Source of the DNA: Prorocentrum cordatum
Taxonomy: Eukaryota; Sar; Dinophyceae; Prorocentrales; Prorocentraceae
Length of the DNA: 64,000 nt
Reading direction: 5' to 3'
Assembly (NCBI GenBank): GCA_963575745.1
Contig: CAUYUJ010022552.1
Coordinates: 27,501-91,500 of the forward strand
Shown: positions 18,761 through 29,986 of the stretch, piece by piece
Layout: every line of letters starts with the position of its first letter
Numbering within the stretch: the first letter of the stretch is position 1
Made by a program: the position numbers and the translations under genes
Notes under the pieces: model-generated
Database searches by the model: none
Told to the model about the DNA's origin: nothing
What the model saw: only the letters and a program-made list of their open reading frames with translations

Positions 18761-19144
18761 GAATGGAGAAGAATACGGTGATGATCACGACGACGACGCG
18801 TTGGCCCCGCTGCCAGGCAGTTGCTCGACGCGGTCGACGAGGACGCAGCATCTGGCACCACGCACGTGGAGGCGGCCCCCCGCCAGATGCCCGGTCTCGA
18901 CCTCCCGCCCCTCCTCCTACAGTCGAGATGCCGAAACAGGGACTGCTCTGGGTTCAGAGAGGGCACGCTGTTCCTCGGGCCAGTCCGTGGCTGTTCCTCT
19001 GGCCCTCCTCGTGCACCGAGGCCCTCTCGTTGCCACAAACGTGCCTCGTTCCCAAGCCAGTCCTTGTGGCAGCAGCTTGACTGCACGGCCTGCGCAGGGA
19101 AGAGGACACTCGGCAACCAGAGACCCAAAGTCACCGAGCGCGCT
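18761..19144. other. No recognisable feature
   Basis: GC-rich sequence with no supported gene or repeat, apart from a vague GACGAC start. Confidence 0.45.
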
Positions 19145-19565
19145 CCACGGCTTGCAAAGTGCCTTCTCGCAGACGCTCGAACGGCACATGCCTGCCTCGA
19201 TGTGGTGGATCGTAGACCCCCCGCGACGGATCCAGGCCATTTGCGAGTATTTTAGTTTTGCGGGTAGTGGAACGCGCTTGTTCTGACGGGGCCAGGACGA
19301 GCATAACACCGTCCCAAAGCGTTCCGCAACGCTCCCAGAGCGCTCTGGAACGCTTTGGGAAGGCCGCGGCGCCCACGACATCCTCCAGAGCCGCGGGCTC
19401 TCCGAGATTCTCGATCAATCCCCCCGATGTGATTCTCGTCTTGGCTTCGCCTTACTTGTCTAAAACAAGGTCGCCCCTCGATGCAGTGGATCATGAACTC
19501 CCCGCGGCGGATCCAGGCCACTTGCGAGCAGTTCCTATGGCGAGCAGAGCAGCGCGCTTGTCTGA
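19145..19565. repeat. Two-unit dispersed repeat with palindromes
   Basis: Units beginning near 19195 and 19475 share CCTCGATG..GTGGATC, then CGGATCCAGGCCA and TTGCGAG. Between them, 19300-19450 repeats the GCGTTCC palindrome module also found at 16185-16345. Confidence 0.6.
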
Positions 19566-20279
19566 GAATGTCGGCTGCAGCTTCGCGGATTTCCCGCCGC
19601 CGAGCGAGGCGGCGCCGGCCGCCTTTTCGGGGAGGGCACCTCCCCCGATCCAAGGATTTGGCGACCGCGCGCCACGCCCCCGAAAACAGTAACGTCCGGC
19701 GGTCCGCGCCGAGGCGAGGCGCCCTGGGCTGCGCCGTCTCTCGAGGCGCCCCTTCCGAGGCGCGACGTGCGGAAGACAAGCTGGCGGCTCAAACAGAAAC
19801 CTTTCGTGGGGTCGGGCAAACGGCAGAAGCATAAGCTTTCGGCGGCCCTCGCCGATCTCGTGGATCTGCGCCTGGGCCTCACAGCGGCGCCTCCGGCGCC
19901 GTCCCTGGCGCGCTCCGCGCATCTGTCGTCGCCACCGCTGGATTCGCTTCGAACGCACCCTGGGAGAGGTCCAGGGAGTAGCGGTATCGGTATTTCTTGG
20001 CCTCCCCAAAACAGCCAGTCTGCAAAGTCCGGTCGTCATTCTGACCAGAGCCCAATCTCAGCCACCACGAAACCAGCGTTCGTCCTAAGATTCGGTCTGG
20101 CTCTGATCCGCAGGCCCTGCATGAGGCATACAAGAAGGAGCCTCGCCTTCGAGGATCGAAGGAGTTGTTGCTTCTTCCTTGGCGGAAGGAAGAAACGACG
20201 AGAAGTGAGTTTTCCACCTGCCGGCGCCGAGGCGCCATCGCGCCGTCCACCTTTGGACCGGCCCCCGGGCCGCAGTGGC

Positions 20280-20280
<1 letters not shown>
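19566..20280. other. GC-rich DNA with repeat fragments
   Basis: Positions 19885-19930 carry GGCGCCTCCGGCGCCGTCCC, also seen in variant form at about 30300 and 46305. Positions 19925-20012 are copy c of the repeat at 23-135 and 15978-16085, without a clear left arm. No gene is seen. Confidence 0.5.

Positions 20281-20312
<32 letters not shown>
20281..20312. repeat. TC microsatellite
   Basis: A pure TC run. Confidence 0.9.
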
Positions 20313-20316
<4 letters not shown>

Positions 20317-20454
20317 TGGCGGAAGGGCGGCGGAAGCAAAACGAGGGCGCCTCCGCCAGCGGAAGCTGGGCGGAAGCTCGGCGGACGGCGGCGGAAGTAA
20401 AATGTCGGCCTGGCAAGGATACGGCCAGGTTTTTTGGTTCGGGGCTGTGATGTT

Positions 20455-20640
20455 CCAGCCAGTGTCAGCTTTGACCACCAGAAAGAATTTCGAGCACCAG
20501 GAGAGTATCGAAACTTGGTGTTCTTTTGTGTGTCGGGCCTGGGAGGCGGTACTCGTTCTGCACTGCGCCAGCGTGTCGGGCAGGCATTGCATTGTTTCGA
20601 TACTCTTCGGGGTGCTCGAAATTATTTTGAAATGTCAGGG
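20455..20640. repeat. Inverted-repeat unit with ~30-bp arms
   Basis: GAATTTCGAGCACCAGGAGA at about 20486 is complementary to the sequence ending GGGGTGCTCGAAATT at about 20625. The arms are about 30 bp with few mismatches around a loop of about 80 bases. The left half matches the tandem units at 16845-17110. Confidence 0.6.
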
Positions 20641-20950
20641 ATTGTTTCGAACCCGCCACGTTTCGCCCGCTGGAGGATCGTGCCATCCAGGGTCCAGGCA
20701 GCGGTGCGTCCCAGGACCGCCCCAGAGGTGCATCCCGTGCATGCCCGCTGGAGGACGGTGCACCCACATGTGCAGCCCGTGCGTGCCAGACCTCACCAGG
20801 CACGTCCCCTGATTGGCACGCCCGTGACACGGCCCCAGAGTCGGGGCTCATCTCGATTCCCCCGACCCCCGACCCAATTCGATTCGATTTCGATCGATTC
20901 CGATTCGATTCGACCTCGGATTCCGATGCGGAGTTCGGATTCTTAGTTGA
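20641..20950. repeat. Minisatellite and GATTCG/GATTCC hexamers
   Basis: Positions 20690-20830 hold loose units with CCAGGACCGCCCC, GTGCATCCC and CGTGCC, a family that reappears at 21555-21740. Positions 20873-20950 are GATTCG and GATTCC hexamers. Confidence 0.55.
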
Positions 20951-20957
20951 GGGGCCT

Positions 20958-21090
20958 GACTAGCCTGCCGATGTCCGCCGCTTCGACTTCTCCCGACCTG
21001 TTTTCCGATTTTTCCGCCGTTCCGATGAATTTCGGTCGCCGAGCCGACTCGTCGATGCGAGTCGGGGCTCTCTCCTGCAGATTTGAGCCC
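20958..21090. repeat. Dispersed repeat shared with 62928-63025
   Basis: Both copies read GACTAGCCTGCCGAT, then TCCCGAC, then TTCCGATTT and CCGCCG, and reach CTCTCCTGCAG. Confidence 0.6.
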
Positions 21091-21299
21091 GCTGGGGGTC
21101 CGAGGTAGCCCAGCACCAGTGCCGGCCAGCCGAAATGGGGGGGGCCCTCGTCGCCAGGGCGGGGCTCGAAAAAACTTTGATCCCGTTCGACGACGGGAGT
21201 GGCGCCCAGGAACCGATTTTTTGGGCGGGTTTGCTTCTGTCCCCCCTTCCTGGCCGCCTCCAGGCCCCAGACACTTCTTCCCCCAAACAGCGTTTCTCT

Positions 21300-21355
21300 T
21301 GTTTTGTCTCTCTCTCTCTCTTTCTCTCTCCCTCTCTCTCTCTCTTATCTTTCTC

Positions 21356-21389
<34 letters not shown>

Positions 21390-21505
21390 CTAATATACAC
21401 CCTTGTGTATACATACATATATATATACACATATATATATATTCACATACATATATATATACATATATATATATGTATGTGCATATATAGATATATAAAT
21501 GTGTA
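21300..21505. repeat. TC microsatellite passing into TA-rich tract
   Basis: TC dinucleotides to about 21390, then TATA/CATA steps. Confidence 0.85.
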
Positions 21506-22089
21506 TATGGCTTTCCCCGTGGAGTCACACATTTCCGTCTTGAGATCTGGCACTGGTCGTCGAAGCGGTGTTCCATGCGTGCCCGCTTGAGTGCTGCGTC
21601 CCCAGCCCAGTTCGCCCCAAGACCGCCCGAGGTGCATCCAGCGCGTGCCAACTCGAGGGGTACCTATGACCCCCCAGCTTCAGACGATGGTGCGTTCCAG
21701 GACCTTGCCAGCTGCACCCTCTGTGTGTCGGCCCGAGAATGGTGCGCCCCATATCCACATACACACTTAGTGCTCACACTCCGTCCCTCTCTATTCCTTC
21801 GCCCCCCTGTCTCTGCATCCTCCCCTGGCCATCGCATCTCTCCGTCTTGTCTCCACGTTGGCCTCGTGAGCTATCCTATCTAGCCCCTGCGAAGATGCGC
21901 CCCACTGGTCCAGCGCATGGTGCGCCCCCTCGGACGGGCCTCACGCGGGCTCCAGGGCCGAATCGCCCCCCCGCGAAACTCTGTCTGGAGGTCGCGGGGG
22001 CTCCGCACCACGGTGCACGTGTGAGTTTGGGGGGTTGTGGTTCGTTTGTTTGGGGGACGCTTCTGTGCCATTTCAAAGCGGTTCCCCCT
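21506..22089. other. Degenerate minisatellite and unassigned DNA
   Basis: Positions 21555-21740 contain loose GTGC(G/A)TCC-type units. The rest is unassigned. No gene is supported. Confidence 0.45.
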
Positions 22090-22445
22090 CTTCTTCCTCC
22101 TCCTCCTCCTCCTCTTCCTCTTCTTCCTCCTCCTCCTCCTCCCAATCAGCACCCCCTTACGGAATAGAATCAAGCACGACCTTTCTGGAAAAAACAAAAT
22201 AATGTAACCAATATTGGGGAGAGTCTCGGGGGCGGGGGGAGGGGAGGAAGGTCTCCCCAGGATTGGTGTTACTGTTCGGTGTTGTTTTTTCCAAGGGTAT
22301 TGCGTGACTCTGCCCCGACATGGGGTTCTGATTGGGAGGAGGAGGGGGAGGAAAAATGAGGAGGAGGAGGAGGAGGAGGAGGAGGGGAGGAGGAAGGAGG
22401 AGGAGGAGGGGAGGAGGGTACTATGGATATGGCGGAGGAGGCATG
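22090..22445. repeat. TCC tract and GGA tract facing each other
   Basis: TCC/TTCC units occupy 22090-22150 and GGA units 22335-22440. ACCCCCTTACGG after the first and its near-complement context (GGGGTTCTGATTGG) before the second suggest an imperfect large inverted repeat. Confidence 0.55.
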
Positions 22446-22744
22446 TTTGAGGCCTCTCGGGGGCCTCTTAGGGATCGCTGGCTCGGGCTGATGGCGGCGG
22501 CGGGGCAGTGCAATCTCGGGCTGGGGGCGGCAGGCATTTTAGTATTCTCCCACGTTGGATCCCAGCCCCTCTCTACCCTAGGGAGGGGAATGATTATGAG
22601 GAGGAGGGGGATTATGAGAGTGATGATGAGGATGATGACGATGATGCTCATGAGGGGGAGTAGGAGGAGGACTGCAGAGGATAGACAGGGTGATGGGGAG
22701 AAAAAAGAGGGGGAGCTAGGTTCGATGAACGATTTCAGTTATCA

Positions 22745-23045
22745 TCCATGCCATCTTCATTGGCTCATTGTTAATGTATTTTTTGTTATGCGCCAGGCGG
22801 CCATAGGTAATCCTATCAAGGGCGCGCCCGAGTACGACCGCAAGCTCGCGGCCGATTTCAGACACAAGCAACACATGAAAACGCTAAAAGCGAAGGAAGC
22901 CGAACGTCGTGCACAGACTAGGGTTGACAAGGCCGTGGACAAGGCTGTCGCCGAGGCCTTACGGCAGAAGAGCAGGGCGACGAAGCAACGGAACGACCTC
23001 CACACTACGTACTTGAACACCAAGGGCACGGGCGCAGATCAAACT
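22745..23045 (+). CDS. Possible coding exon, lysine/arginine-rich
   Basis: I do not recognise this. One plus frame here is not repetitive and encodes a charged, helix-prone stretch rich in Lys, Arg, Ala and Asp, running from roughly Arg-Gln-Ala-Ala-Ile to Gly-Thr-Gly-Ala-Asp. The composition differs from the microsatellite frames on both sides. A CAG at about 22797 just before it could be a splice acceptor. The frame continues into a GCTGCC minisatellite, so the 3' limit is arbitrary. No start codon or SL relic supports a complete gene. It may be a decayed exon or chance. Confidence 0.2.
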
Positions 23046-23059
23046 CCATTGCCCTGCTG

Positions 23060-23345
23060 CGCTTTCCCTCAACAGCTGCTGCTGCTGCGCCCTGCTGTTG
23101 CTCTGCTGCTGCCTTGCTGCTGTGAGGCTGTTGCCTTGCTGCTGCCTTGCTGCTGCCTTGCTGCTGCCTTGCTGCTGCCCTACTGCGCCCAGCTGCTGCC
23201 TTGCTGTTGCCTTGCTGCTGCCTTGCTGCTGCCTTGCTGCTGCCCTACTGCGCCTTGCTGCTGCCTTGTTGTTGCCTTGCTGCTGCCCTACTGCGCCCTG
23301 CTGCTGCCATGCTGCGCCCTGCTGCGCGCTGCTGTTGCCCTGCTG
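23060..23345. repeat. GCTGCTGCCTTG minisatellite
   Basis: 12- to 15-base units of GCTGCTGCCTTG and GCTGCTGCCCTACTGCGCC. A smaller outlier lies at 23490-23540. It produces Leu/Cys/Ala-rich frames on the plus strand and Gln-rich frames on the minus strand, neither of them a gene. Confidence 0.85.
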
Positions 23346-24060
23346 CCCCCACACGCGCGCAACCTGGCGCAGCGCCCGGGGGACCAGCTGGAACAGGCCG
23401 ACACCGCTCTCTTCGATTAGAAGAAGCTGCTCGCCCAGCTGACACGGGAGACCAACTGGAGGAACGGGCAGAGACAGAAGGCTGAGGACCTGCTGCCCTG
23501 CTGCTGCCCTGCTGCGCCTGCTGCTGTCCTGCTGCCCTCTCTGCCCGTTCATCCAGTTGGTCTTCGGGGCGCGGTGGCCGCCGCGGAGTAACGCCTCCAG
23601 GCGTGGGAGGTGTGGTGGAAACGCTTCGCCTGCGCGGCGGCGGACCGCCTGCCCGCCATGGTGGCCAAGAGCGTGGCTCTGGGAGGAGCACCCGCCGCGC
23701 TACTGAGGGCGGCAGGCGGGGACGCCTTGCCCGCCCTCCCGCCGACGCCAGCGCGGGGCGACAAAAGCAAGCCCGCCGCCCGCGCGAGCTGGGGCTGGCA
23801 AGGGCAGCGGGGGAAGGGAGGGGGAGCGGCGAGGGCGCGCAGCGACGGGCTTCGGTGGGAGGAAGGAGGGGGACGCGACCCCGCCAGGCGGCGGAGAGGG
23901 GCGGCGCACGGAAATAACAACGACAACGACAACAACAACGACAACAACAAAAACGACACCAACGCAAGGTCAAAGCAGAAATACAACGCAGAGAAACAGC
24001 CACGCGGACAACCAACAGGAACAACGAGACGACGCAACGACAGCACGCCGACGATCACCG
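23346..24060. other. GC-rich unassigned DNA with AAC tract
   Basis: Nothing recognised to about 23915. An AAC/AACG-rich tract runs from about 23918 to 23960. Confidence 0.5.
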
Positions 24061-24069
24061 AGCATTGAG

Positions 24070-24240
24070 CGCAAGCGCGGCGTAGCGTGGCATAGCACGG
24101 CACAGCATGGATACTCTGGAGGACATTCACAAAAAATGCCCCCATGTGACTGCGATCGCATGGCGTACCGTAGTGCAGCATCACGGGCACGGCACTGACA
24201 CTCTGGAGGGCATCCACAAAAAAGGATGTCCCCCATGTGG
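24070..24240. repeat. Two-unit tandem repeat
   Basis: CTCTGGAGGACATTCACAAA and CTCTGGAGGGCATCCACAAA occur about 90 bases apart, each preceded by CACGGCAC. Confidence 0.6.
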
Positions 24241-24250
24241 TGGAGGAGGA

Positions 24251-24685
24251 GGGTTTGACATGGCCGCGGCAACCTGCCGTCTCAAGCTGCTTGGCTCCGA
24301 ACAGGCCAGGCCCGGCCCACTTCACGCTGCATCAGCAACATGGCCACCATCAGCCCTGCGGTGGCGCTGCCAGATAGCCTGGGAACTTTGCCAGAAAGTC
24401 TTCCTGGGCCACACTGCCGAGCACTGACCGCATGCGCGGCGATGTACGCCCGCTGTTCGGGAAAGGGAGGTTGGCCTGTCGCGGCAGGCCCAGCTTTCCA
24501 GGGCCTTGCGCACGCTCCCGACTGTGCAACGAAACGAGCGCATCAGAGGCAGAGGAGTAGGGGGGGGCTTAGGGCAGAGCGGGTATACCGTGCCGATTCC
24601 AGAAGCACGCAAACGAGGCATATCTACCCAATACGCAAAAAAACTTTGAATCGCAGGGGGGCGATTCACACACACGCCCCCGGGC
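24251..24685. other. No recognisable feature
   Basis: Non-repetitive and GC-rich, with no supported gene. Confidence 0.45.
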
Positions 24686-24689
24686 TCGC

Positions 24690-24978
24690 CGCAATGCATG
24701 TCCCGCGACATGCCCGCGGGCACGCCTCCCGACGCGGCCCTAGCGCGCGTTCTGACAAGCCCCAGGCGCATCCCAAAACAGGCCCCGAGGAACGGCCCTG
24801 GACGCGTCACCAAACAGGGCCACGCCCCCGAACACGTCCCCAGGCTAGCACTCATATGTACATACATACATACATACAGACATACAGACAGACAGACATA
24901 CAGACATACAGACATACAGACATACAGACATACATACAGACATACATACATGTATATCTATATATGTGCGTGCGTGTG

Positions 24979-25013
<35 letters not shown>
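24690..25013. repeat. 15-bp minisatellite, CATA/CAGA tract, GT tract
   Basis: Degenerate CCCCAGGCACGTC-type units run to about 24848, then CATACATACAGACAG steps to about 24945, then GT to 25013. Confidence 0.75.
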
Positions 25014-25014
<1 letters not shown>

Positions 25015-25199
25015 ATCCAGGGTTGCCCCCCCCTCCCCCCCAGTGCATATGGGATCGAGCCCCCCCCCCGCGGGATGGGTACGCCTGTGAGCCTCGAAAA
25101 GGTTTCGCGAATGGGACCGCTCCCCCCCTCCCCTTGCGGTCGCGGCCCTGAGGGCAAGGCGTGGTGGAGGATGCCAGTGCACCCCCCTCTCTCCCACGT

Positions 25200-25308
25200 C
25201 GTTTTCGTCTTCGTCGGCGCCGGCGGCGTCGTCGGCGTCGGCGTCGTTGTCCGTCGGCGGCGTTGGCGTCCGCGTCGGCGTCAGCGTCGGCGTTGGCGTC
25301 GGCGTCCT

Positions 25309-25345
<37 letters not shown>

Positions 25346-25457
25346 ATCGCCATCGCCGTCGCCGTCGCCATCGCCGTCGTCGGCGTCGGCGTCGGCGTCG
25401 TTTTCGTCGGCGGTGGCGTCGTCCGTCGTCGTCGTCGTCGTCGTCGTCGTCGACGTT

Positions 25458-25501
<44 letters not shown>

Positions 25502-25690
25502 TCGTCGTTCGTCTTTCGTCGTCGTCCGTCGGCGTCGTCGGCGGCGTCGTCGGCGTCGGCGGCGTCGTTGTCGGCGTCGGCGTCGGCGTCGGCGTCGCCG
25601 TGGCGTCGGCGTCGGCGCCGTTGCCGTCGCCCTCGCCGTCGGCGTCGTCGTCGGCGTCGGCGTGGGCTTCGTCGTCATCGTCATCCCAAT
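25200..25690. repeat. CGT/CGG/CGC trinucleotide tract
   Basis: GTC and GGC units in mixed order, with a purer TCG core at about 25427-25500. Long Val/Ala/Arg frames crossing it are repeat artefacts. Confidence 0.9.
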
Positions 25691-25754
25691 GGGGGGGAAG
25701 TCGTGGAACCCTGGAAGCTATCCCATCTGGGGGGGGGCATGTGAACCCTCGACA

Positions 25755-25955
25755 CGGAATCAAACACGTCCCCAGGCACGTCCCCAGACACGCTTCCAGG
25801 CATGCCCCAGACACGGCCCCAGGCATGTCCCCAGACACGTTTCCTGGCATGCCTCCATGCACGGCCCTGGGCTCTCCCCCAGACGCGCCCCCAGACACGT
25901 TCCCTGACACGGCCTCTGACACGGCCCCTGACGCGGCCCCAGGATAGTCCTCCGA
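25755..25955. repeat. 15-bp minisatellite CCCAGACACGTCCCC
   Basis: At least ten degenerate 15-base units. The same motif family occurs at 24690-24848, so the two arrays bracket the simple-sequence block. Confidence 0.75.
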
Positions 25956-26260
25956 GACGACCAGGCACGCCCCAAGACATATCCTTTGATTGGTGCCGTC
26001 CTCATGATGCGCGATTGCCATGTCAGGTCACCTATGTTATGTCAGATCATGCCATGCACTGCCAGACGATAGCGTGTCATCTCATGTGTTCGAAGCATGT
26101 CATACCTTATCCGCCCGATGTTGTGTTGTATGGGGTGCGTTGTAAAATAGAGGGAAGTACACCACCATGTACTGCACGACTTGCGCGCATTACAGTATAA
26201 CCGCGTACCGGGCGGTGACCCAGATAATGTTGCAGTCGCGTGCGCGCATCTCTGAGTGAG
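25956..26260. other. No recognisable feature
   Basis: Less GC-rich, with repeated ATGTCAG/CATGCCA-like words but no array and no gene. Confidence 0.4.
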
Positions 26261-26475
26261 TATGTTTGTGCGTGTGTGTGTGTGAGGCTTTTAGCGGAAG
26301 AGGTTCGCTCTCGCCCCGCAGATCAAAAAGTGTGTGTGTGTGTGAGTGTGTGCGCGCGCTTGTGTGCAGGTCTATGTGGGTGTGTGTGTGTGTCTGTGTG
26401 TTTGTGTGTTGTGGGTGTTTGCTTGTGTGTTTGTGTTTGTGGTTGTGTGGGTGGGTTTGGGTGCGATTTTTTTTG
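26261..26475. repeat. GT-rich tract
   Basis: GT and TGTTTG steps with interruptions. Confidence 0.85.
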
Positions 26476-26559
26476 TTCACGATTTGTTTCCGCATAGTTG
26501 TTCACGCTGCGATCTAGTATCTAGTGGTATTCGGCCCATCCTGTCACCGTGCTTGAATC

Positions 26560-26805
26560 GTTGACCACGTCTGGGGCATCTTGGAGACCTCCTGGGGACC
26601 TCTTGGGAGCATCTGGCGGCCTCCTGGCGGCCTGGAGACGCTCTCGGGGGTCATCTTCGGGTGGCGGGCTCCAGCTGTCAGTTCGTATTCCCCCTCGTGG
26701 GCCCGGCCCCAATTGGGGCCGCCTCGGGGCCCCTTGGGAGCCTCCAGGGCTATCTTGGGGTGATCTTTGGTGCCCGTTGGGCCGTCCTGGGCGCTCTTAC
26801 AGCCG
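26560..26805 (+). repeat. CTTGGGCC-type minisatellite
   Basis: Units such as CTTGGGAGCATCTGG and CCTTGGGAGCC, the same family as 2740-3375. Confidence 0.65.
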
Positions 26806-26821
26806 AAAGGGCGCGAGTACG

Positions 26822-27255
26822 GAAATAGTATGTATATAGTATATTATATTTTGTTATATTATATTATATATTAGTTTATTACATTATATTGTATTATATT
26901 TTATCTTATCCTATTATATTATAGTATAGTATATTATATTGTATTATATTATATGATATCATATTATAAGATATGAAATGATAGTCTATCATATTATATT
27001 GTAGTATAACATATTTAATTATATTATACTATGTTATATTATTTTGTAGTATAGTCTATTATATTATATCATATTAAACTATCGTATATCACATTATGTA
27101 ATACAATAGTATGTTATGTTATATTATATCATATTATATTATATTATATTATATTATATTATATTATATTATATCATATTATAATATATAATATTATATT
27201 TTACGATATTATATAATGTTGAATTATATTATGTTATGTTATATTATGTTATACA
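26822..27255. repeat. TATTA island, almost free of G and C
   Basis: About 430 bases of TATTATAT-type units, with stops in every frame. The contrast in base composition with its neighbours is abrupt on both sides. Confidence 0.9.
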
Positions 27256-28009
27256 CAGACATCTGGTGTTTGAATACTTTGGGCCTCCTGGGAAAGCCCC
27301 TCGGGCCTCGGAGAGACGGCCCGAGAGGCCCCAAAGAGAGCGCCAGTGCGGGCTCCTGAGACACTCTCGGAGCATGCCCGAGGCTTCGACTCCCAGCATC
27401 GATCCCGAGGCGTTTGGAGAAGTCACGGGGCACACCCAACGGCGCTCAGAACAGAGTGGGCCCTGGCTCACCTCACTAGCACGTGCAGCAAAATGCGGTG
27501 CAGAGAACTCGGAGACGGCACTCCGCTCGGTGCCACGCGGCACGGTGACTGACCCGCACGTACCCCAACAGTTGGCACGAGGGTTAAGAACAACCTTGGC
27601 TTGAGAGGGATATCCGAAGGTTCTTCGAGTGTGGGCCCACCACCTTCGGATGTTCTTCGGTGGGGATATCTCTATGGGGCCTTGGCCCTTTAGCGATGGG
27701 GCTCGTGCTTGTTTGACCCTCGTTGTCGTAGCCATGCGTCACCTGTACAGTGTCAAGTCGAGTTGCCGCACATATTTATCACCGCGCTTTGGGGGCGCAA
27801 CGATAGTGCTACTCGTCGCCTCCTGGTCGTAGCGCGTCCCGTGGTTGGGTCGTGTCTACTGAGGAAACGATGAAAGGTGCGCATGGGTGTAAGTTCGTGT
27901 GTGCGGAAACGCCGAGGCTCCCTCGTTGCGAACACCAGAGTATACGAGAACGCCCGTCGTGTCGTCGCTCAGTTGGCCTGCAGCGCAGGCGGGGAGGAGA
28001 TTGAGCGAC
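27256..28009. other. Unassigned
   Basis: No supported gene. A partial inverted pair, GGATATCCGAAGG and CCTTCGGATG..GGGATATC, lies at about 27608-27670. Confidence 0.45.
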
Positions 28010-28460
28010 GCGGAGGAGGGCAGGGAGGGGAGGCAGAAGAAGGGGAGGAGAAGGAGGAGGAAGAAGGGGAGGAGAAGGAGGAGGAAGAAGGGGAGGAGAA
28101 GGAGGAGGAAGAAGGAGAAGGAGGAGGAGAAGGAGGAGGAAGAATGGGGAGGAGGAGGAGGAAGAAGGGGAGGAGGGGGGAGCATCGTCCGACCGGAGAG
28201 GGCGAGCGCTGAGCGAGCGGATGCGTGACAGGGGAGACCGACCATCCCCCTTCCCTCCTCCTCCTCCTTCTCCTCCTCCTCCTCCTCCTCCTTCCCCCTC
28301 CGCCTCCCTCCTCCTCCTCCTCCTCCTCCTCCTCCTCCTCCCTCCTCCTCCTCCTCCTCCTCCTCCTCCTCCTCCTTCCCCCTCTCCTTCTCCTCCTCCT
28401 TCTCCTCCTCCTCCTCCTCCTCCTCCTCCTCCTCCTCCTCCTCCTTCCCCCTCCCGCTGG
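28010..28460. repeat. GGA tract facing TCC tract
   Basis: GGA/GAAG units to about 28180 and TCC/TTCC units at 28253-28450 are largely complementary, separated by about 70 bases. They form a large imperfect purine/pyrimidine inverted repeat. Confidence 0.85.
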
Positions 28461-29754
28461 TCTGGCTCACAGAAGCCGCTGCCACGAGGGGGAGGTCCCA
28501 GGCGACGCGGTCCCAGCATGGCCGTGGCACGGCATGGTTGTCGCGAGGCTCTCGTGGGTGTTCACACGGCGCCTTAGCATCCTTGGGCCCTTCGCGGGCT
28601 TCTCTGGAGCATTCGGGGTGTTCCAGAAGGGGCCTTCGATGATCGGAGGAGTTGACACATCTTCCCCCCCAGCGGAAGGCGTCGGAAGGTCGGCGGAAGG
28701 CGGCGGGGGTAACACGAGGGCGACTCCACCGGCGGAAGCCGGAGGAAGCTGGTGGAAGTATAGGAGATGCGCCCCCGAGATATGGCAATATGTTTTTATG
28801 CCCAGGCCTTCCTGGATGCGCCATCTGGGGGTCGGGGGCTCGTCCTGGGAGGTCTTGGGGCCGTGGAGGGGGAGGGGGTCTAGGCTGCCTCAGGAGGAGG
28901 AGGAGGAGGAGGAGGAGGAGGAGGAGGAGGAGGAGGAGGAGGAGGAGGAGGAGGAGGAGGGGGGGGGTCGATTGGGGGATGTCGTCATTGTGGCCGTTCT
29001 GAGGGCCTCGTGGAAAACGCTGGGGCGCCGCAAAGGGCCGGAGGCACATCAGAGGCCGTCTTTGAGGCCTCCGTCGGAGGCAGAGCACGGGCCTTGCAGA
29101 GCACACTGGCACTCCTGTTTCTTGCCCTGGCCTCCACGAGCGTGTCAGACTGCCACCGCGGGACCCCTTGTTGGGGCAGCTCGCGATGGCCTCATGCTTG
29201 GCCCTGCCCTCCTCCGCCCTATCGCCCTCCCTTCCCCTCCCCCGTGCCCCTCGCCCTCCCCCGCCGCCCTTCCATCCCCGCCGCCCCTCTCCCCTCTTCC
29301 ACTCCCCCCAATCCAGTTTTGTCCGTCGCCCGTTGCCCGTCCGCCCCCGCTGTGGGCCTCCCGCTTCCTGGATCTTCCGCCCCCTTCCCCTTATCCCCTT
29401 GTCCCCCCGTCCCCTTCCCGCCGCCCCTCTTCCTGCCTCTTCCCCCTCCCCGCTCCCCTCCCCTCCCTTCCCCCTCCCTCTCTCCTGCATATTCCCCCTC
29501 CCCCTCCCTTTTCCCCTCCTGTCGCCTCCCTCCTCCCACCCGCTCTCTTCGGAACCCGGGCCGAGAAGCCGAAGCGGCCCCCCTGGACCCCACGCCCCTC
29601 TCCCGGCCCTTCACCCGGCCAATGCGTGGCGCTGGGGGACCCATGCGCGCGGCGGGAGGTAGAGGCCGTGTCGCCCAAGACCGCCCCGTGGTCGCCAAGG
29701 AGGAGGAGGGGGAGGCGCCTCGGGGCGGTAGGATCGGGGGGGCCCTTGCATCTA
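28461..29754. other. Unassigned with GGA tract and CCCT-rich tract
   Basis: GGA units at 28886-28966 and CCCTCCCC-rich DNA at 29200-29540. The remainder is GC-rich without a recognisable gene. The 500-codon frames crossing this area on both strands depend on the tracts. Confidence 0.5.
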
Positions 29755-29982
29755 GGCCTCCCAGATAGGGTCGGAGTAGATGAGGTCGGAGGATCGCGCC
29801 GCATCGCCGATGCATCGACGATGCGGCTCGATGTGGAGCTCGATGTCGGCGTCGCCGATGCATTGCCCACGTCGACGATGCATCGCTGGTGCATCGCCGA
29901 TGCATCGGTGATGCATCGCCGATGTATCGACGATGCGGCGCGATCCTCCGACCCCATCTACTCCGACACCATCTAGGAGGCC
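29755..29982. mobile_element. GGCCGCC inverted-repeat element, copy 3
   Basis: This is the best preserved copy. Arms of 46 bases (from GGCCTCCCAGATAGGGTC on the left to the complement ending GGAGGCC) differ at about four positions. TCTA stands on both sides (29751-29754 and 29983-29986). The interior is filled with GATGCATCG-type palindromes. Confidence 0.7.
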
Positions 29983-29986
29983 TCTA

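Noticed and set aside
24340-29976. Several frames of 250-580 codons on both strands
   Set aside because: They are carried by CGT, TCC/GGA and CCCT tracts, which have no stops in many frames. The non-repeat parts show no domain.
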